In this document: one piece after another, positions 11,919 to 23,200 of the stretch
Position numbering within the stretch: position 1 is the stretch's first letter
Layout: each line of letters starts with the position of its first letter
DNA from: Nymphalis io
Lineage: Eukaryota; Arthropoda; Insecta; Lepidoptera; Nymphalidae
NCBI RefSeq assembly: GCF_905147045.1
Contig: NC_065889.1
Coordinates: forward strand, 12,219,001 to 12,283,000
Direction of reading: 5' to 3'
Length of the DNA stretch: 64,000 nucleotides
Position numbers and translations under genes: made by a program
The notes under the pieces: generated by a model
What the model was told of the DNA's origin: nothing
Databases searched by the model: none
The model's input: the letters and a program-made list of their open reading frames with translations, nothing else

Positions 11919-14339
11919 TAATTAAAGGATCCGAGAGGTCTGATTACAGTTAGGTCACTGATACGAACCTAAGCAAATCTCTTCGAGTTTGAGAGATATA
12001 AGGGATCGCTTTTTTATTATTTAATCTTAAATAAAAATTAGAATATACATTTTCATGGTCATTCAATTTTTAAAAAATATTTTTCATAGCTGACATTTCA
12101 TCGTAAAAACGAGTATTTAATTCAAATTTCTTACTTTATAAAAAAATAACAATAACAACAATAATATATTTTTTAAATTGCTAATTTTGACTTCACCTTT
12201 CAAAAGTTTTTTGTCACCTTAAGTTTTTACTTAGCAAACAATAGCCTTTGAGTTTCAAATTATCGTAGATTTAAATGCGTACTATATTGTCACATAATGC
12301 ATAAAACAACATATCAGGTGTTATCATTTCATAAAGATCATCTACAAAACTATCTGAGATCAGGAAACCCAAAAACATATCTCCACGTGGTGTGAAATGT
12401 GACATTAAACTCACATCGCGACCCGCTATCTAGTAAGCATCTCACGTAGCACAAAGAAATTCTCTTAAGAACATTGGACAAAATCTAGCCGAACTTACCC
12501 CTTATGTATATCACCATAAAGGTCAACCTCCAATACGTTTTTCGTCTACATTTTACCGTATTCAGTCCACCGTACCCTGTTATTATTTGAAACAGACTTT
12601 ATTGTTATGCAGAGTCAGCTACATTCCGGAATATTGAATTCACTACCATTTCTTATTAAGTTATAAGCCCATAATTTAAATTTAAATACATTTCTGTCTA
12701 TTCTATCGTTGTAGCTTCTAAATTGTTATAGAATCGTGATGGAGTTCACTTTAATTATCTTTAACAAACGTGCTTAGCTTCAAGTAAAATATTAATGTAA
12801 TATATTATATGAATTAATGATTTTTAATTGGAATATGGAATCCATTTAATATTTATAAATAAATCAAAAAATAAATACGAGCTTTCAAGATTCAAATACC
12901 TTACTATTTAATGTTTTATTTTATTTCTTAAGATATTAAAAAAAATGGCAATACAGATATTAAATATTAGTAAGACAACGTATTGCAGTAAAAAATATAT
13001 TTTTTTTTGAAATAAATTAAAAAGATACAAATGTTTATCGCCCTTAATATTTCAGTATTGCCACACGCCATAAAAGTATTACCTTCAAATAAAACTAACG
13101 ATTACAAATCACTTTATTGTCCCAAATTAATATAGCCTCGGAATGAGAGCAATCGACTATCGGCGTATCTTCGTAATTTATGGCAGCACTTTGAACTGTT
13201 GATAGTTAATATTTGCCGCTAAATGCTGGCATGCATATGCAAGTACACAGCTATCTGCGTGTCGATGCATTTTGCAATCAAATGTTGCATATGCTTTATT
13301 AATCAACAAGTATCATTCAGAATAATAGTTAGCAAAAAAAGATGGATTCCGATTCCACGCATTGAAATATAGTAGAGAAATCAGATAAACAAAAATATTT
13401 ATTTAGATGCTTTAAGTTTCTATAAATTATCACCCACGTTTAATTCTACTATAAAAAAAAATATCGTGGGCTTTGTCCTTACATTAAGAAAATACTCCAT
13501 TCAAGTTTGATGGCGTATATATTGCGTAATTTGAAATATAATATTGTGTAACTTGTTCAAAAGGATCACTTTGGTTACTGTTATTTCAGAACATTCTAGA
13601 CAATCCGTTAAATTCGTCTATAAACCAATCTTTTATTCCTGCAGTGAATATTGCTGTAAATAGTAAATTTATAATAGAAAACAGGCTATCTACTAGACGC
13701 CAGATCCATTCTCTGAGTTGAGCAACCTTTTAATCACACTAAAAGCTTTCAGCATTCATTCGAACGTACTTACTTATTTGTGATTGTTTGTCTAATATCA
13801 AACAGGGATTACATTTCGTCTTATGGTAAGACATGATCCATAGACAACTTTTAGTACAATTATATAAAAAAAAACAATCTTACTGAGATTAGCTAGAATT
13901 ATAATTAAAATACTAAATAAAAGAAAACAAAACTGACATCTAAATGATAAGTTGTCATCTTTACTAAAAGATGAAGATGAAAATATATTTGCTATCAACA
14001 TTTAAGTGCCATACTATGTAATTCAATGACACAGTATAATTTATAACTAGAAATCGTTTAATCATGTGATGAGTAAACTTACACAGAAGTCTCAATCACT
14101 TCAAGACTAAATCTAGTCCAAATTGCTTCTAGTCTAGTAAAAATTAATGGATAAAAATATTAGTAATAAATTATTACTATTTTTATTAAGTAACAGGTAA
14201 GTGTTCGGTATTAGTGTATCCTTTTCTGTAAACCTGTCAGTGCTTGCAAAATATCATAATGAACGATTGAGTAGTTAACACGCGAAAGCATAACAGACAA
14301 ACAAACTCGCTGTACGTATTTATAATAGTAGTCAGGATT

Positions 14340-14592
14340 TTAATTGGAAGTTGAAAGTGTGTACGCTCCCGTGCCTCGGAAAGCACGTAAAGCCATTGGT
14401 GCTGCGCCTGAATTCTTTCCGGGTGTGTCGGATTGCCGTCCCATCTGATTATGAGAGTTAGGGAATAGAGAGTGTACCTGTGTTTGAGCACATACTTGTG
14501 TATTATAATATCTCCTGCGTAGTTGGTTACTCCCCCTTGAGATTGGCCGCCGTGGCCGAAATCGGTCTGGAGGACATTATTAAGGACATTTA
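14340..14592 (+). repeat. R3 SINE, body
   Basis: Well preserved from GGAAGTTGAAAGTGTGTACG through GCCTCGGAAAGCACGTAAAG to GGCCGCCGTGGCCGAAATC. The tRNA-like head is absent or unrecognisable upstream. Confidence 0.7.
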
Positions 14593-14977
14593 ATACAAGA
14601 ATTTATTTCTTTGTGTCGGTAATAAAAATATGTTTTGGGATCTCAAAGTATATTATCATATTATTTAAATAACATATTTTAATGAATCTTACAAAAGCAG
14701 CTATTATACATATGCGAAATGTATAATATGATACCTGGTTTCATTTTAATATATTCAACACGCGAAAGTATTAAACAAGACTTTGCAAGTCGTACTAGAG
14801 GGCAGATTTCAAAGCGTTGTTGAGGCCTTTACCTGTTTGCTAGAGAAATGTACATTTTTATTAACCATTGTTTGCGTCTGAAAGACGATAGAACTGTACG
14901 GTACCTACGTAAACGTTAGTTTGTATTTTTTATTCTAGCCCAAGACAGACAATGAAACTCAAAATGCAGACTTTGAC

Positions 14978-15240
14978 GAGCCGGTTGGCGTGGTTGGTAG
15001 ATACTTGCCTTTCACGCCGAAGGTTGTTGGTTCGATTCCCACCCAGGACAAACATTTGTGTGCATGAACATGTCTGTTCGTCCTAAGTCTGGGTGAATTA
15101 TCTATATAAATATGTATTTACAAAAGAAAAGTCGTATATGTAGTATATCAGTTGTCTGGTTTCCATATAACAAGCTCTGCTTAATTTGGGATCAGATGGC
15201 CGTGTGTGATTAATGTCCCAGGATATTATTATTATTATAG
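14978..15240 (+). repeat. tRNA-headed SINE (family R4), copy 1
   Basis: The head has an A-box-like GGCGTGGTTGGTAGATAC and a B box GGTTCGATTCCC. The body contains CATGAACATGTCTGTTCG, CAGTTGTCTGGTTTCCATA and GGGATCAGATGGCCGTGTG, and ends in an ATT microsatellite. The same body occurs inverted at 31684-31941 and as a fragment at 22053-22178. Confidence 0.75.
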
Positions 15241-15377
15241 ACTATGTTTTAAAGAGAAACGTTATTAACTTTGTAGTCGTTGTAGAAGTATTTCAATCGA
15301 AGAAGGAATAAATATAAACAAACGTTAAATTTACGTATTCCATGCGATTTACTAATCGATATGCTATACACTTTATA

Positions 15378-15669
15378 TACTGGTGGTAGGGCTTTGTGCA
15401 AGCTCGTCTGGGTAGGTACCACCCACTCATCAGATATTCTACCGCAAAACAGCAATACTTGATATTGTTGTGTTCCGGTTTGAAGGGTGAGTGAGCCAGT
15501 GTAATAACAGGCACAAAGGACATAAAATCTTAGTTCCCAACGTTGGTGGCGCATTGGCTATGTAAGCGATGGTTGACATTTCTTACAATGCCAATGTCTA
15601 AGGGCGTTGGTGACCACTTACCACCAGGTGGCCCATATGCTCGTCCACCTTCGTATTCTATAAAAAAAT
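15378..15669 (+). repeat. A-tailed retroposon R1, copy 5
   Basis: Full-length plus-orientation copy from TACTGGTGGTAGGG to TATTCTATAAAAAAATA. It differs from the consensus by a few substitutions and a small deletion. Confidence 0.85.
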
Positions 15670-16961
15670 AATTGTTCACTACAAACAGTTCTTGATTACT
15701 ATATATTTATTTATTTATTATTTATAATTTAGTCTTAGTTAACCATTGTTTACTTTTTTTATAGTTCCTATGTTTTATTGAATACCACAATGTAACATTT
15801 AGTTTATAATTTTTTTAATTTCTGTTTAGTCATTATTTATGTCTTCTTTTATTAAAGGAGCACACATACTTTAAAATATAATTCACGATGTAATGTACTC
15901 GTAAGTGTGTATCCTCTGTTGGAGATCCTTAATAAATAAATTTATAATACAACACTATTGCACATAACTACTTATATCCACATTAATTTTATGAATAAAT
16001 TTTCGTCATTTCGACATTCAATACGTCATTTTTTTTTTTTTATAATCCATAGTGAAAATCATAGATTATTCAAGATCTCGACCAATGATATCGCGTGAAT
16101 TCAACGTCAAAGTTTCTTTGTGTTTACTCTTCTGGTTGGAAGAAGCTGTTGTTAAAAAAGTCTACTGTTAAGTCAGTGCGAAGTTTTAAGTTGAAACTTG
16201 TAGTAGAATATTGTTCTTGTAGTTCCAAATTAAACAGGTGACGTCAAATATGGAATATATAAACAATAGTATGACTATTGTACAGCTTTTGATTTAATAA
16301 TATAAAATATAATTATAGCTATGAGCGAATGTGGACATTTTAAACGATGTTTTTTTTTATTTAGAAGATATATTAAGCATAGTTATATATACGGTCAGTT
16401 AACCCGATATAAATGAAATAATAAATCAATTATGATAACTCGATTCATTCATATTTAATGAACACCTTTAATTATTATAACGATGTAAATATATAAATGT
16501 AAATATCGTCTCGTTATTCTTATCGAAGCAATAAATTAATTAATTTTCAATCATTTAATATATAAGGAAAATATAATAATAATTGTAATATAAAATAGAG
16601 TGCGTTAACCCGCACTTAACCTCTGCGTGTTAATCACTCTGTGCAGGAAATGTCACTTCAGGAGATCGTTAGAGCGCATATATATGGCAGGATTTCCATG
16701 CGGTATAGTCTATGGTCTACACATATAATAAAACTAACTAGACATGTTACATTTTTTTTTAAATAAAAATATTAAACATATATTTTATGTACTCAGTTAT
16801 ATATTTTTGTGTATATTTATAAATAATAAACATTTATATATTTCACCCTACCCTTAGATTGTCTGGAAGTATTCACTGCTAAGCGATAAGATCGCCTTAT
16901 AGTACAAACGTGTGTTTTGTAATGAGTAATTTATTTATTTATTTATGTGTATGGTGTACAT
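15670..16961. other. Non-coding stretch, no recognised feature
   Basis: AT-rich intron sequence with T and A homopolymer runs. No exon or repeat family member is supported. Confidence 0.4.
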
Positions 16962-17260
16962 GCCGAGATGGCCCAGTGGTAAGAACGCGTGAATCTTAAC
17001 CGATGATCGTGAGTTCAAACCCGAGCAAGCACCTGAATTTTCATGTGCTTAATTTGTGATTATAATTCATCTCGTGCTATACGGTGAAGGAAAACACCGT
17101 GAGGAAACCTGCATGTGTCCAATTTCACTGAAATTCTGCCACATGTGTATTCCACCAACCCGCATTGGAGCAGCGTGGTGGAATAAGCTCCAAACCTTCT
17201 CCTTAAAAAGATGAGAAGAGGCCTTTAGCCCAGCAGTGGGACATTCACAGGCTGTTACGG
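16962..17260 (+). repeat. R2 tRNA-derived SINE
   Basis: Complete copy from GCCGAGATGGCCCAGTGG to CACAGGCTGTTACGG. Unlike the copies at 3877, 20305 and 22257, no exact target-site duplication was found. A TCTA tetranucleotide run follows at about 17271. Confidence 0.85.
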
Positions 17261-18974
17261 TACGGTACTATCTATCTATCTTATGTTGACTGAAATTTAT
17301 AATGACCAATAAGATATTTTTTATATTCGTTTTAGATCCGGCCGTCGATTGTAATTTGTTTTTCTTTTATATAAACTTGGTGACTGGTGACAGTTTGCAT
17401 GCGGATTAAAAAGATCGACTATCAAATATTTCGATATAAGATTTGTTTAAAATTCCAAAAGCAACAACGTCATTATAACTCGTTGGCGACGATTTCATAA
17501 CGATGTCAGCATACTGTACAAAGGATTAAACTCAAATTATTCAACTTAATGAAAGCAACGCGTCGACAAGTTCCATACAAATTGGAATTGTTCGAGAACT
17601 AAGATTACAACTTCGGTCGCCATTTACGATAGCATTCCTTTGAATTTAAGAGTTTAAAATTAGAATTTCATGAAAACAACATTCTTTTTTATCTTTGCTT
17701 AATTTAAGCAAAGGTATATAAAATATGTCTGTTTAAAATAATTTGCTTTTATTTAATCAATAACACATATTTAATAAGAAAATAATAATGTAAAATAATT
17801 AAAGTAAGTTTGTCATTGTAAGATATCAGATTTATATTGTCATAAAAATTGACGTAAAACACAGATTCTGCGTGTTATCGCGTTGTTTTTGTAATGCTTA
17901 TCAAAAATATAAAATAAAAAACAATTGAGTTTATGGAAAGCCGTCTGACCTATAAAACCTTTTTCAAGATTATGCTTTATAAATATGAGGTCGATGCTTC
18001 GGCTTCTAGGTGAAGTGCCACTGTACACCCTTTGTGGACGCGACAAGATGTAAGGTTACCTCCACAATCGAGGAACAGTTTATCATAGTAAATTATAAGA
18101 TATTTGATATTTTTTTTATATCTAATCAAACGAACGATATATGTAATGTAAATATTTATAGAATCAGTTATTTTATGATAAAAGTTTGCCAATCTACCAT
18201 ATATTACCAGTGCGCTTCTTAGGGCATTTGGTATAGTGCCTTAAAAACTCTGTGCCTTGTGAGTTATTATATTTATATAATGGTATCTTTTCCCACCATC
18301 TTAGAATTCTAATGACTCAATATAGCCAGTGAGTTGGAGAATGTATAAACATTGGTTAACAGTTTTAAAATTTTAAACAGATAATAAATCATACAGATAA
18401 AAATATATTTGATTATAATCATTTGTCGTTCCATTACACGACCGGTCCGTATCCGTCGTCGGTCCTGTTTATATTAGGTCTCCATTTGTTTCTGTATGCG
18501 ATGCATCTAACGTTAACATTACTGCGTTTAATTTCTTCGTGTAAGCAAATTATAATTATGATAGTAATATAAATGCGTAGGTATAATTAGTTTTTCGTAC
18601 TTATTGTAATTGCGGCGTACAAATAAGTGTGCGCAAATCGTTACTGTTTAAATTATTAATTGAAATAACATGTTATTTGATAACTTCGATTATTATAATT
18701 GACGATTTTTTTTAATTATTATTTTTAAAGGATCAAATTAATTAAAATATATTATTTGATAAAAAATGGTAAATGATTGCTTAAATATTAGCAGCCTAGT
18801 GACAGCTGTCGTTTAGTTGTTATTTTCAGTATGGTTATATTAAAATAAGAACTACACTCAAGTAACACAATGTTATTTGTAAATTCTATAAGAATCTGTA
18901 AAAAAAAAACAAACAAAACGATCATTATCGTAAGAATTTAACAAAAAATGAAAAGGACACATTCCCAAAATACT
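17261..18974. other. Non-coding stretch, no recognised feature
   Basis: AT-rich sequence. The short ORFs here have no coding character and start on non-ATG codons or overlap each other. Confidence 0.4.
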
Positions 18975-19010
18975 TTACTTTTTTGCCAAATCCATGAAGC
19001 ACATCTTTAC
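18975..19010 (-). other. Possible short terminal exon
   Basis: On the minus strand a strong pyrimidine tract and acceptor (TTTTCTTTTACAG, AG at 19012-19011) precede a 12-codon stretch reading VKMCFMDLAKK and then TAA at 18977-18975. The acceptor is better than most chance sites in this AT-rich DNA. No partner upstream exon was identified with confidence, and the peptide is too short to assign. Confidence 0.15.
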
Positions 19011-19082
19011 CTGTAAAAGAAAAAAAAATACATTCATAAATGTACATAGAAATTTCATTCTTATAAACGGTAAAACGCTTGG

Positions 19083-19238
19083 ATGGATCGATTAATATCG
19101 CTTGTATTATTTCTCATTGTTGCCACGGGTACAGAGCGTGTAATCCACGTGAAATCACTTGGCTTTATCAACAAGTACCCAAGGACCGTATTAAGGGCAA
19201 AGGGATTAACGGTCAGATTACTCCAACGTTCACATTAA
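19083..19238 (+). CDS. Short ORF with signal-peptide-like N-terminus (51 aa), doubtful
   Basis: An ATG-initiated frame of 51 codons lies in a patch noticeably less AT-rich than its surroundings. The N-terminus MDRLISLVLFLIVATGTE looks like a signal peptide (charged start, hydrophobic core, small residues). The remaining 33 or so residues are basic, with many Arg and Lys and no Cys. A secreted or antimicrobial-type peptide could be imagined, but no homologue is recognised. The other frames are also open here, which weakens the case, and a retroelement relic or conserved non-coding element is equally likely. Confidence 0.12.
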   Translation: MDRLISLVLFLIVATGTERVIHVKSLGFINKYPRTVLRAKGLTVRLLQRSH

Positions 19239-19680
19239 ACCATATAAAACTCAATCGATCATCGTGGTATGTCTCCTATTGTATACATATAGGTATGTTA
19301 CAAGTTGTAGGAATGTTTCTTTCCAAACTAAATATATTATAACAATTACCTTGATGTCGTACGGTATAATTCTTTTTATCGATATTGCTTAGTACGAAAA
19401 AGGTACGGCATAATTTAATTTTTATAATAGAAGTGCTCTTTCAAGCCATTACTTAAATTCTTTTTGCATTGTATTTCAATAATTTAACTATAAACTTTTT
19501 AATAATGTAATGGGAAGGAAATGACTTTTGACGCACGGGTAACACCAGATCAGGAGTCAGGGCTACTTTTTATAATATGTATTTAATGGATAAGAATAAC
19601 GTATTATTATTATTAATTTATATTGTATATATTTCGACCAGCCGAACTCACCCAGCTGACATCCAGCTGCTATGTAATAT

Positions 19681-19960
19681 ATTTCTAATAGATATTCGAA
19701 CTAGTATACGGGCCACCTGATTGTAACTGAATAACACCACCCAGACATTGGCGCTGTAAAAAATATTAACCTTTCCTTACATTAAAAATGCGCCAACAAC
19801 CTTGAGTACTAAGAAGTTATGTCCCTTGTGTCTGTAATTACACTGGCTCACACAACCTTCGAAGCGGAACACAACAATACTAAGTAATGCTGTTTAGCGA
19901 TAGATTATGAAGAGTGGGTGGTACCTATCCGGACAAGACTGTACAGAGCTCTACCACCAA
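19681..19960 (-). repeat. A-tailed retroposon R1, copy 6 (diverged)
   Basis: Minus-orientation copy, clearly related but with many substitutions and a degraded tail. ATACGGGCCACCTGAT and GGTGGTACCTATCCGG remain. Confidence 0.75.
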
Positions 19961-20286
19961 ATGAATATTCATGGTGACGCATACTTTAGGTAATCTTTCT
20001 TACATTACCAAATAAATACTATTTTCAATAGAGCTAAGATTTAAGTTGTTAGTAATAAGAGTCGGTGAATCTTAACTTAAGGTTAAAAATATATAAAAAC
20101 TACATAAGTATCTCATAATCGGAATTATATCGTCTTACGCATCAATAACGAAAGATCAGACATGTTTTTTTTTTTTAAATAACGAAACTCACGAAATATT
20201 TGTACAAACAGGAAGGGACCCTACAGTCGGTCCCGTGAATAGAAACGGTGTTTATTAGCCCATTGCTAAGTAATTTGAGGATAGTC

Positions 20287-20623
20287 GAGCCGTTGAATAA
20301 TATAAGCCGAGATGGCCTAGTGGTAAGAACGCGTGAATCTTAACCGATGATCGTGGGTTCAAACCCGGGCAAGCACCACTGAATTTTCATGAGCTTAATT
20401 TGTGATTATAATTCATCTCGTGCTTGACGGTGAAGGAAAACATCGTGAGGAAACCTGCATGTGTCTAATTTCAGTGAAATTCTGCCACATGTGTATTCCA
20501 CCAACCCGCATTGAAGCAGCGTGGTGGAATAAGCTCCAAACCTTCTCCTCAAAAAGAGGTGCGGAGGCCTTTAGCCCAGCAGTGGGACATTCACAGGCTG
20601 TTACGGAGCCGTTGAATAGTATA
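20287..20623 (+). repeat. R2 tRNA-derived SINE with 18-bp target-site duplication
   Basis: The element spans 20305-20605. The flanks are GAGCCGTTGAATAATATA at 20287-20304 and the same 18-mer with one mismatch at 20606-20623, so this is a clear retroposition event. Head, body and 3' end are all present. Confidence 0.9.
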
Positions 20624-22052
20624 ATACATTGAGTAACCACGATTACCACAGATTATATCGATTATTATTGAATAATTCTACTTCAGGAAATCTGAAGAAG
20701 TATTATTATTATTTTGTTAGATGATAGAAGTTCATTTATTTTTGTTTATGATTAAAATAATTATGTTTCTGATTCAAAATTAGACGTAATCACAAAGATC
20801 TGATACTTTTGATACTTAAATATTCTTAATAAATCTGAAAAAGTGCCTGTTACGCGTTAATATAATCTTGAGCCGCTATCTTTAGCGTTGCGTTGCGTTC
20901 CGGAGGTGTGAAGTAAACAAAGACAGCGTACCGCGGTCAATATCCCACCACAAATAGAAGCGTTTGTCATGCCCGCACCGCTCAGAGTTGAGTACTGGCT
21001 TAAGCTGAGTTAGGAAATTTTATAGCACAATGTGAGGAACATTCATATAGGACATGCACAGCTACTATTTTAACATTAATTGAAGTTTGCGTTACAAGTT
21101 TTAGAGTCATGCAAGGAAAAATCTACAAAGATTATTATTATAGTTTAAGTTCCACAATAGATAGAGATTATGTTTCTCCAATCACTATTTTTTTGTTTAT
21201 TTATTTAAGAATTAATTCAATGAATACACGTCAATGAAAATGTACTAAGTAAATTTACTTTCATAAGCCCATACAAATCTTACGATGAATTGATGTTTTA
21301 AGTCTTTAATTGTTTATGGCATTAACGTTTTAGTACTAACGATATTCGTAAAGAACGTGTGAAATGTAAATGCACATTTTCAATGAAATGTTCCGCATCC
21401 CGCCTCCCTCGGCGTCGCCACGTAGACGCAAAGCTCTCGACGCCAGCAGGGCTGCAAGTACCCACCCTTCAGAATGCATAAAGAACGACGCATAATGTAG
21501 ATCACTCCGTGTCTACCAGATCGAAGTGCCAACGATGTCATTCGACAAATACTTTTAGTTTTAAGAGCATGATCTATTGATTTTATATAATTTTAACAGT
21601 GTCTATATATACCTTTCTTATTTATTTATTATTTTATTATCTAACAAAAAAATAAATTAATATGTTTTAGGCCTCGGCTTTCGAACATTTTTTACCAGCC
21701 TAAAGTACAGATTTGTTTGTGTGCAATAAGCACCGTTTTAAATAGGTACATATAAATAAACATACGTACGTTTCACACATACAAATACATAAGTGTATAT
21801 ATATGTTACGTGTGTGCTATACGTGTATACATTAAAGCACGGGTTATAATATGAAATAAAATATAATGCTTAATATTATAAATGTGAAAGTGTGATCGTT
21901 GGTTTTGCTTTCTTTCATACAGCGGGCTTTCTTTTTTCAGTCGAATTAATTGACGTGTTGTTTGCATATTTTATTGACCGAAGCAAAACAATACATTTCA
22001 TACCAAATAATATATCTATATATCTATTGTATGGTTATATTATATATATAAT
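20624..22052. other. Non-coding stretch with one GC-rich island
   Basis: Mostly AT-rich. A clearly GC-richer island is at about 21396-21540 with CCGCCTCCCTCGGCGTCGCC. No exon is supported. Confidence 0.4.
21396..21540. promoter_or_regulatory. GC-rich island, candidate intronic regulatory element
   Basis: By eye this segment is strongly GC-richer than the surrounding intron and matches no repeat family in the window. It has no long open frame with splice sites. A conserved enhancer is one possibility and an old GC-rich repeat another; only comparison between species would tell. Confidence 0.2.
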
Positions 22053-22178
22053 AACATCCTGGGATATAATTCACACACGGCCATCTGATCCCAAACTAAG
22101 CAGAGCTTGTACTATGGAAACCAGACAACTGATATACTACATACCTACGAGAGAAATCGTAAATACACCTATTTGATT
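22053..22178 (-). repeat. R4 SINE fragment
   Basis: Minus-orientation match to the 3' half of R4: ACACACGGCCATCTGATCCC, then TATGGAAACCAGACAACTG. The tRNA head is missing. Confidence 0.7.
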
Positions 22179-22244
22179 ATATCTTTTGAATATGATCCGC
22201 ATGTTTCATCCACTAGACCAAAGGAACTAAACGAAATTAATTAC

Positions 22245-22575
22245 AAATAATTCCTTACCGTAACAGCCTGTGAATATCCCACTGCTGGGCTAAAGGCCTC
22301 CTCTCCTCTTTTTTGAGGAGAAGGTTTTGGAGCTTATTCCACCACGCTGCTCCAATGCGGGTTGGTGGAATACACATGTGGCAGAATTTCAGTGAAATTA
22401 GACACATGCAGGTTTCCTCACGATGTTTTCCTTCACCGTAAAGCACGAGATGAATTATAATCACAAATTAAGCACATGAAAATTCAGTGGTGCTTGCCCG
22501 GGTTTGAACCCACGATCATCGGTTAAGATTCACATGTTCTTACCACTGGGCCATCTCGGTTTAAAATAATTCCTT
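22245..22575 (-). repeat. R2 tRNA-derived SINE with 12-bp target-site duplication
   Basis: Minus-orientation copy at 22257-22563, flanked by identical AAATAATTCCTT at 22245-22256 and 22564-22575. It is full length with intact A and B boxes. Confidence 0.9.
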
Positions 22576-22902
22576 GGTTCCACGTAATTCGTAAGCTATT
22601 TGTTTAGCGGCGTGTTTCAGGTCCATCTAATCTGCATCTCGTCGCAGACGTCGTTATTGTTATGTCATAGCAAACAATACCGAGGCGGTCCTAGTGTACG
22701 ACTAATACTTTAACGCCCTGAACAACATGTGAGCACTCTTTATATGTGGCAGTTTTGGTGTTACGAAATGTTAAAGAATTTTCTTCCTCATAAAATAGGA
22801 TATGGAATTCTAAAATTATATGCTTTGCGATGTTTTAGAGATATCAGAGATGAATTGACACCACTGAACCGATTTTGATTAAATTTAATTTGAAGTAAGT
22901 GA

Positions 22903-23200
22903 ATTTAGCCGTGATGGCCTAGTGGTTAGAACCGATGTTCGTGGGTTCAAACCCGGGCAAGCACCACTGAATTTTCATGTGCTTAGTTTGTGTTTATAAT
23001 TCATCTCGTGCTTGACGGTGAAGGAAAACATCGTGAAAAGAAAAACCTGCATATGCATTTTATTGAAATTCTGCCACATGTGTATTCTACCAACCCGTAT
23101 TGGAGCAGCGTGGTGGAATAAGCTCCAAACCTTCTCCTCAAAAGGGAGAGGAGGCCTTAACCCTAGCAGTGGGAAATTAACAGGCTGTTATTGTTAATAT
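22903..23200 (+). repeat. R2 tRNA-derived SINE, diverged
   Basis: The head GATGGCCTAGTGG is followed by a deletion inside the anticodon-arm region, then the B box GGGTTCAAACCCGGG. The 3' end reads AACAGGCTGTTA. Related flanks (TTAATTTGAAGTAAG on the left, TTAATATGAAGTAG on the right) suggest a decayed duplication. Confidence 0.8.

Larger units (their letters stand above)
9812..14339. other. Non-coding stretch with few features
   Basis: 4.5 kb of AT-rich sequence without R1-R4 repeats. It holds an imperfect hairpin at 10405-10486, a GC-richer patch near 10575-10665, a TA dinucleotide tract at 11224-11247 and a 133-codon minus-strand ORF at 11517-11918, all listed separately. Nothing else is supported. 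Confidence 0.4.

Noticed and set aside
15249..15554. ORFs of 76-105 codons with similar proteins at 1132, 15249, 26520 and 39675
   Set aside because: The similarity comes from the R1 retroposon, whose copies have the same open stretches. Not a gene family.
20402..20649. Recurrent ORFs with the word CHMCIPPTRI (20402, 22255, 23012, 27338, 50149)
   Set aside because: Translations of the R2 SINE body. Frames are broken at random and flanks differ.
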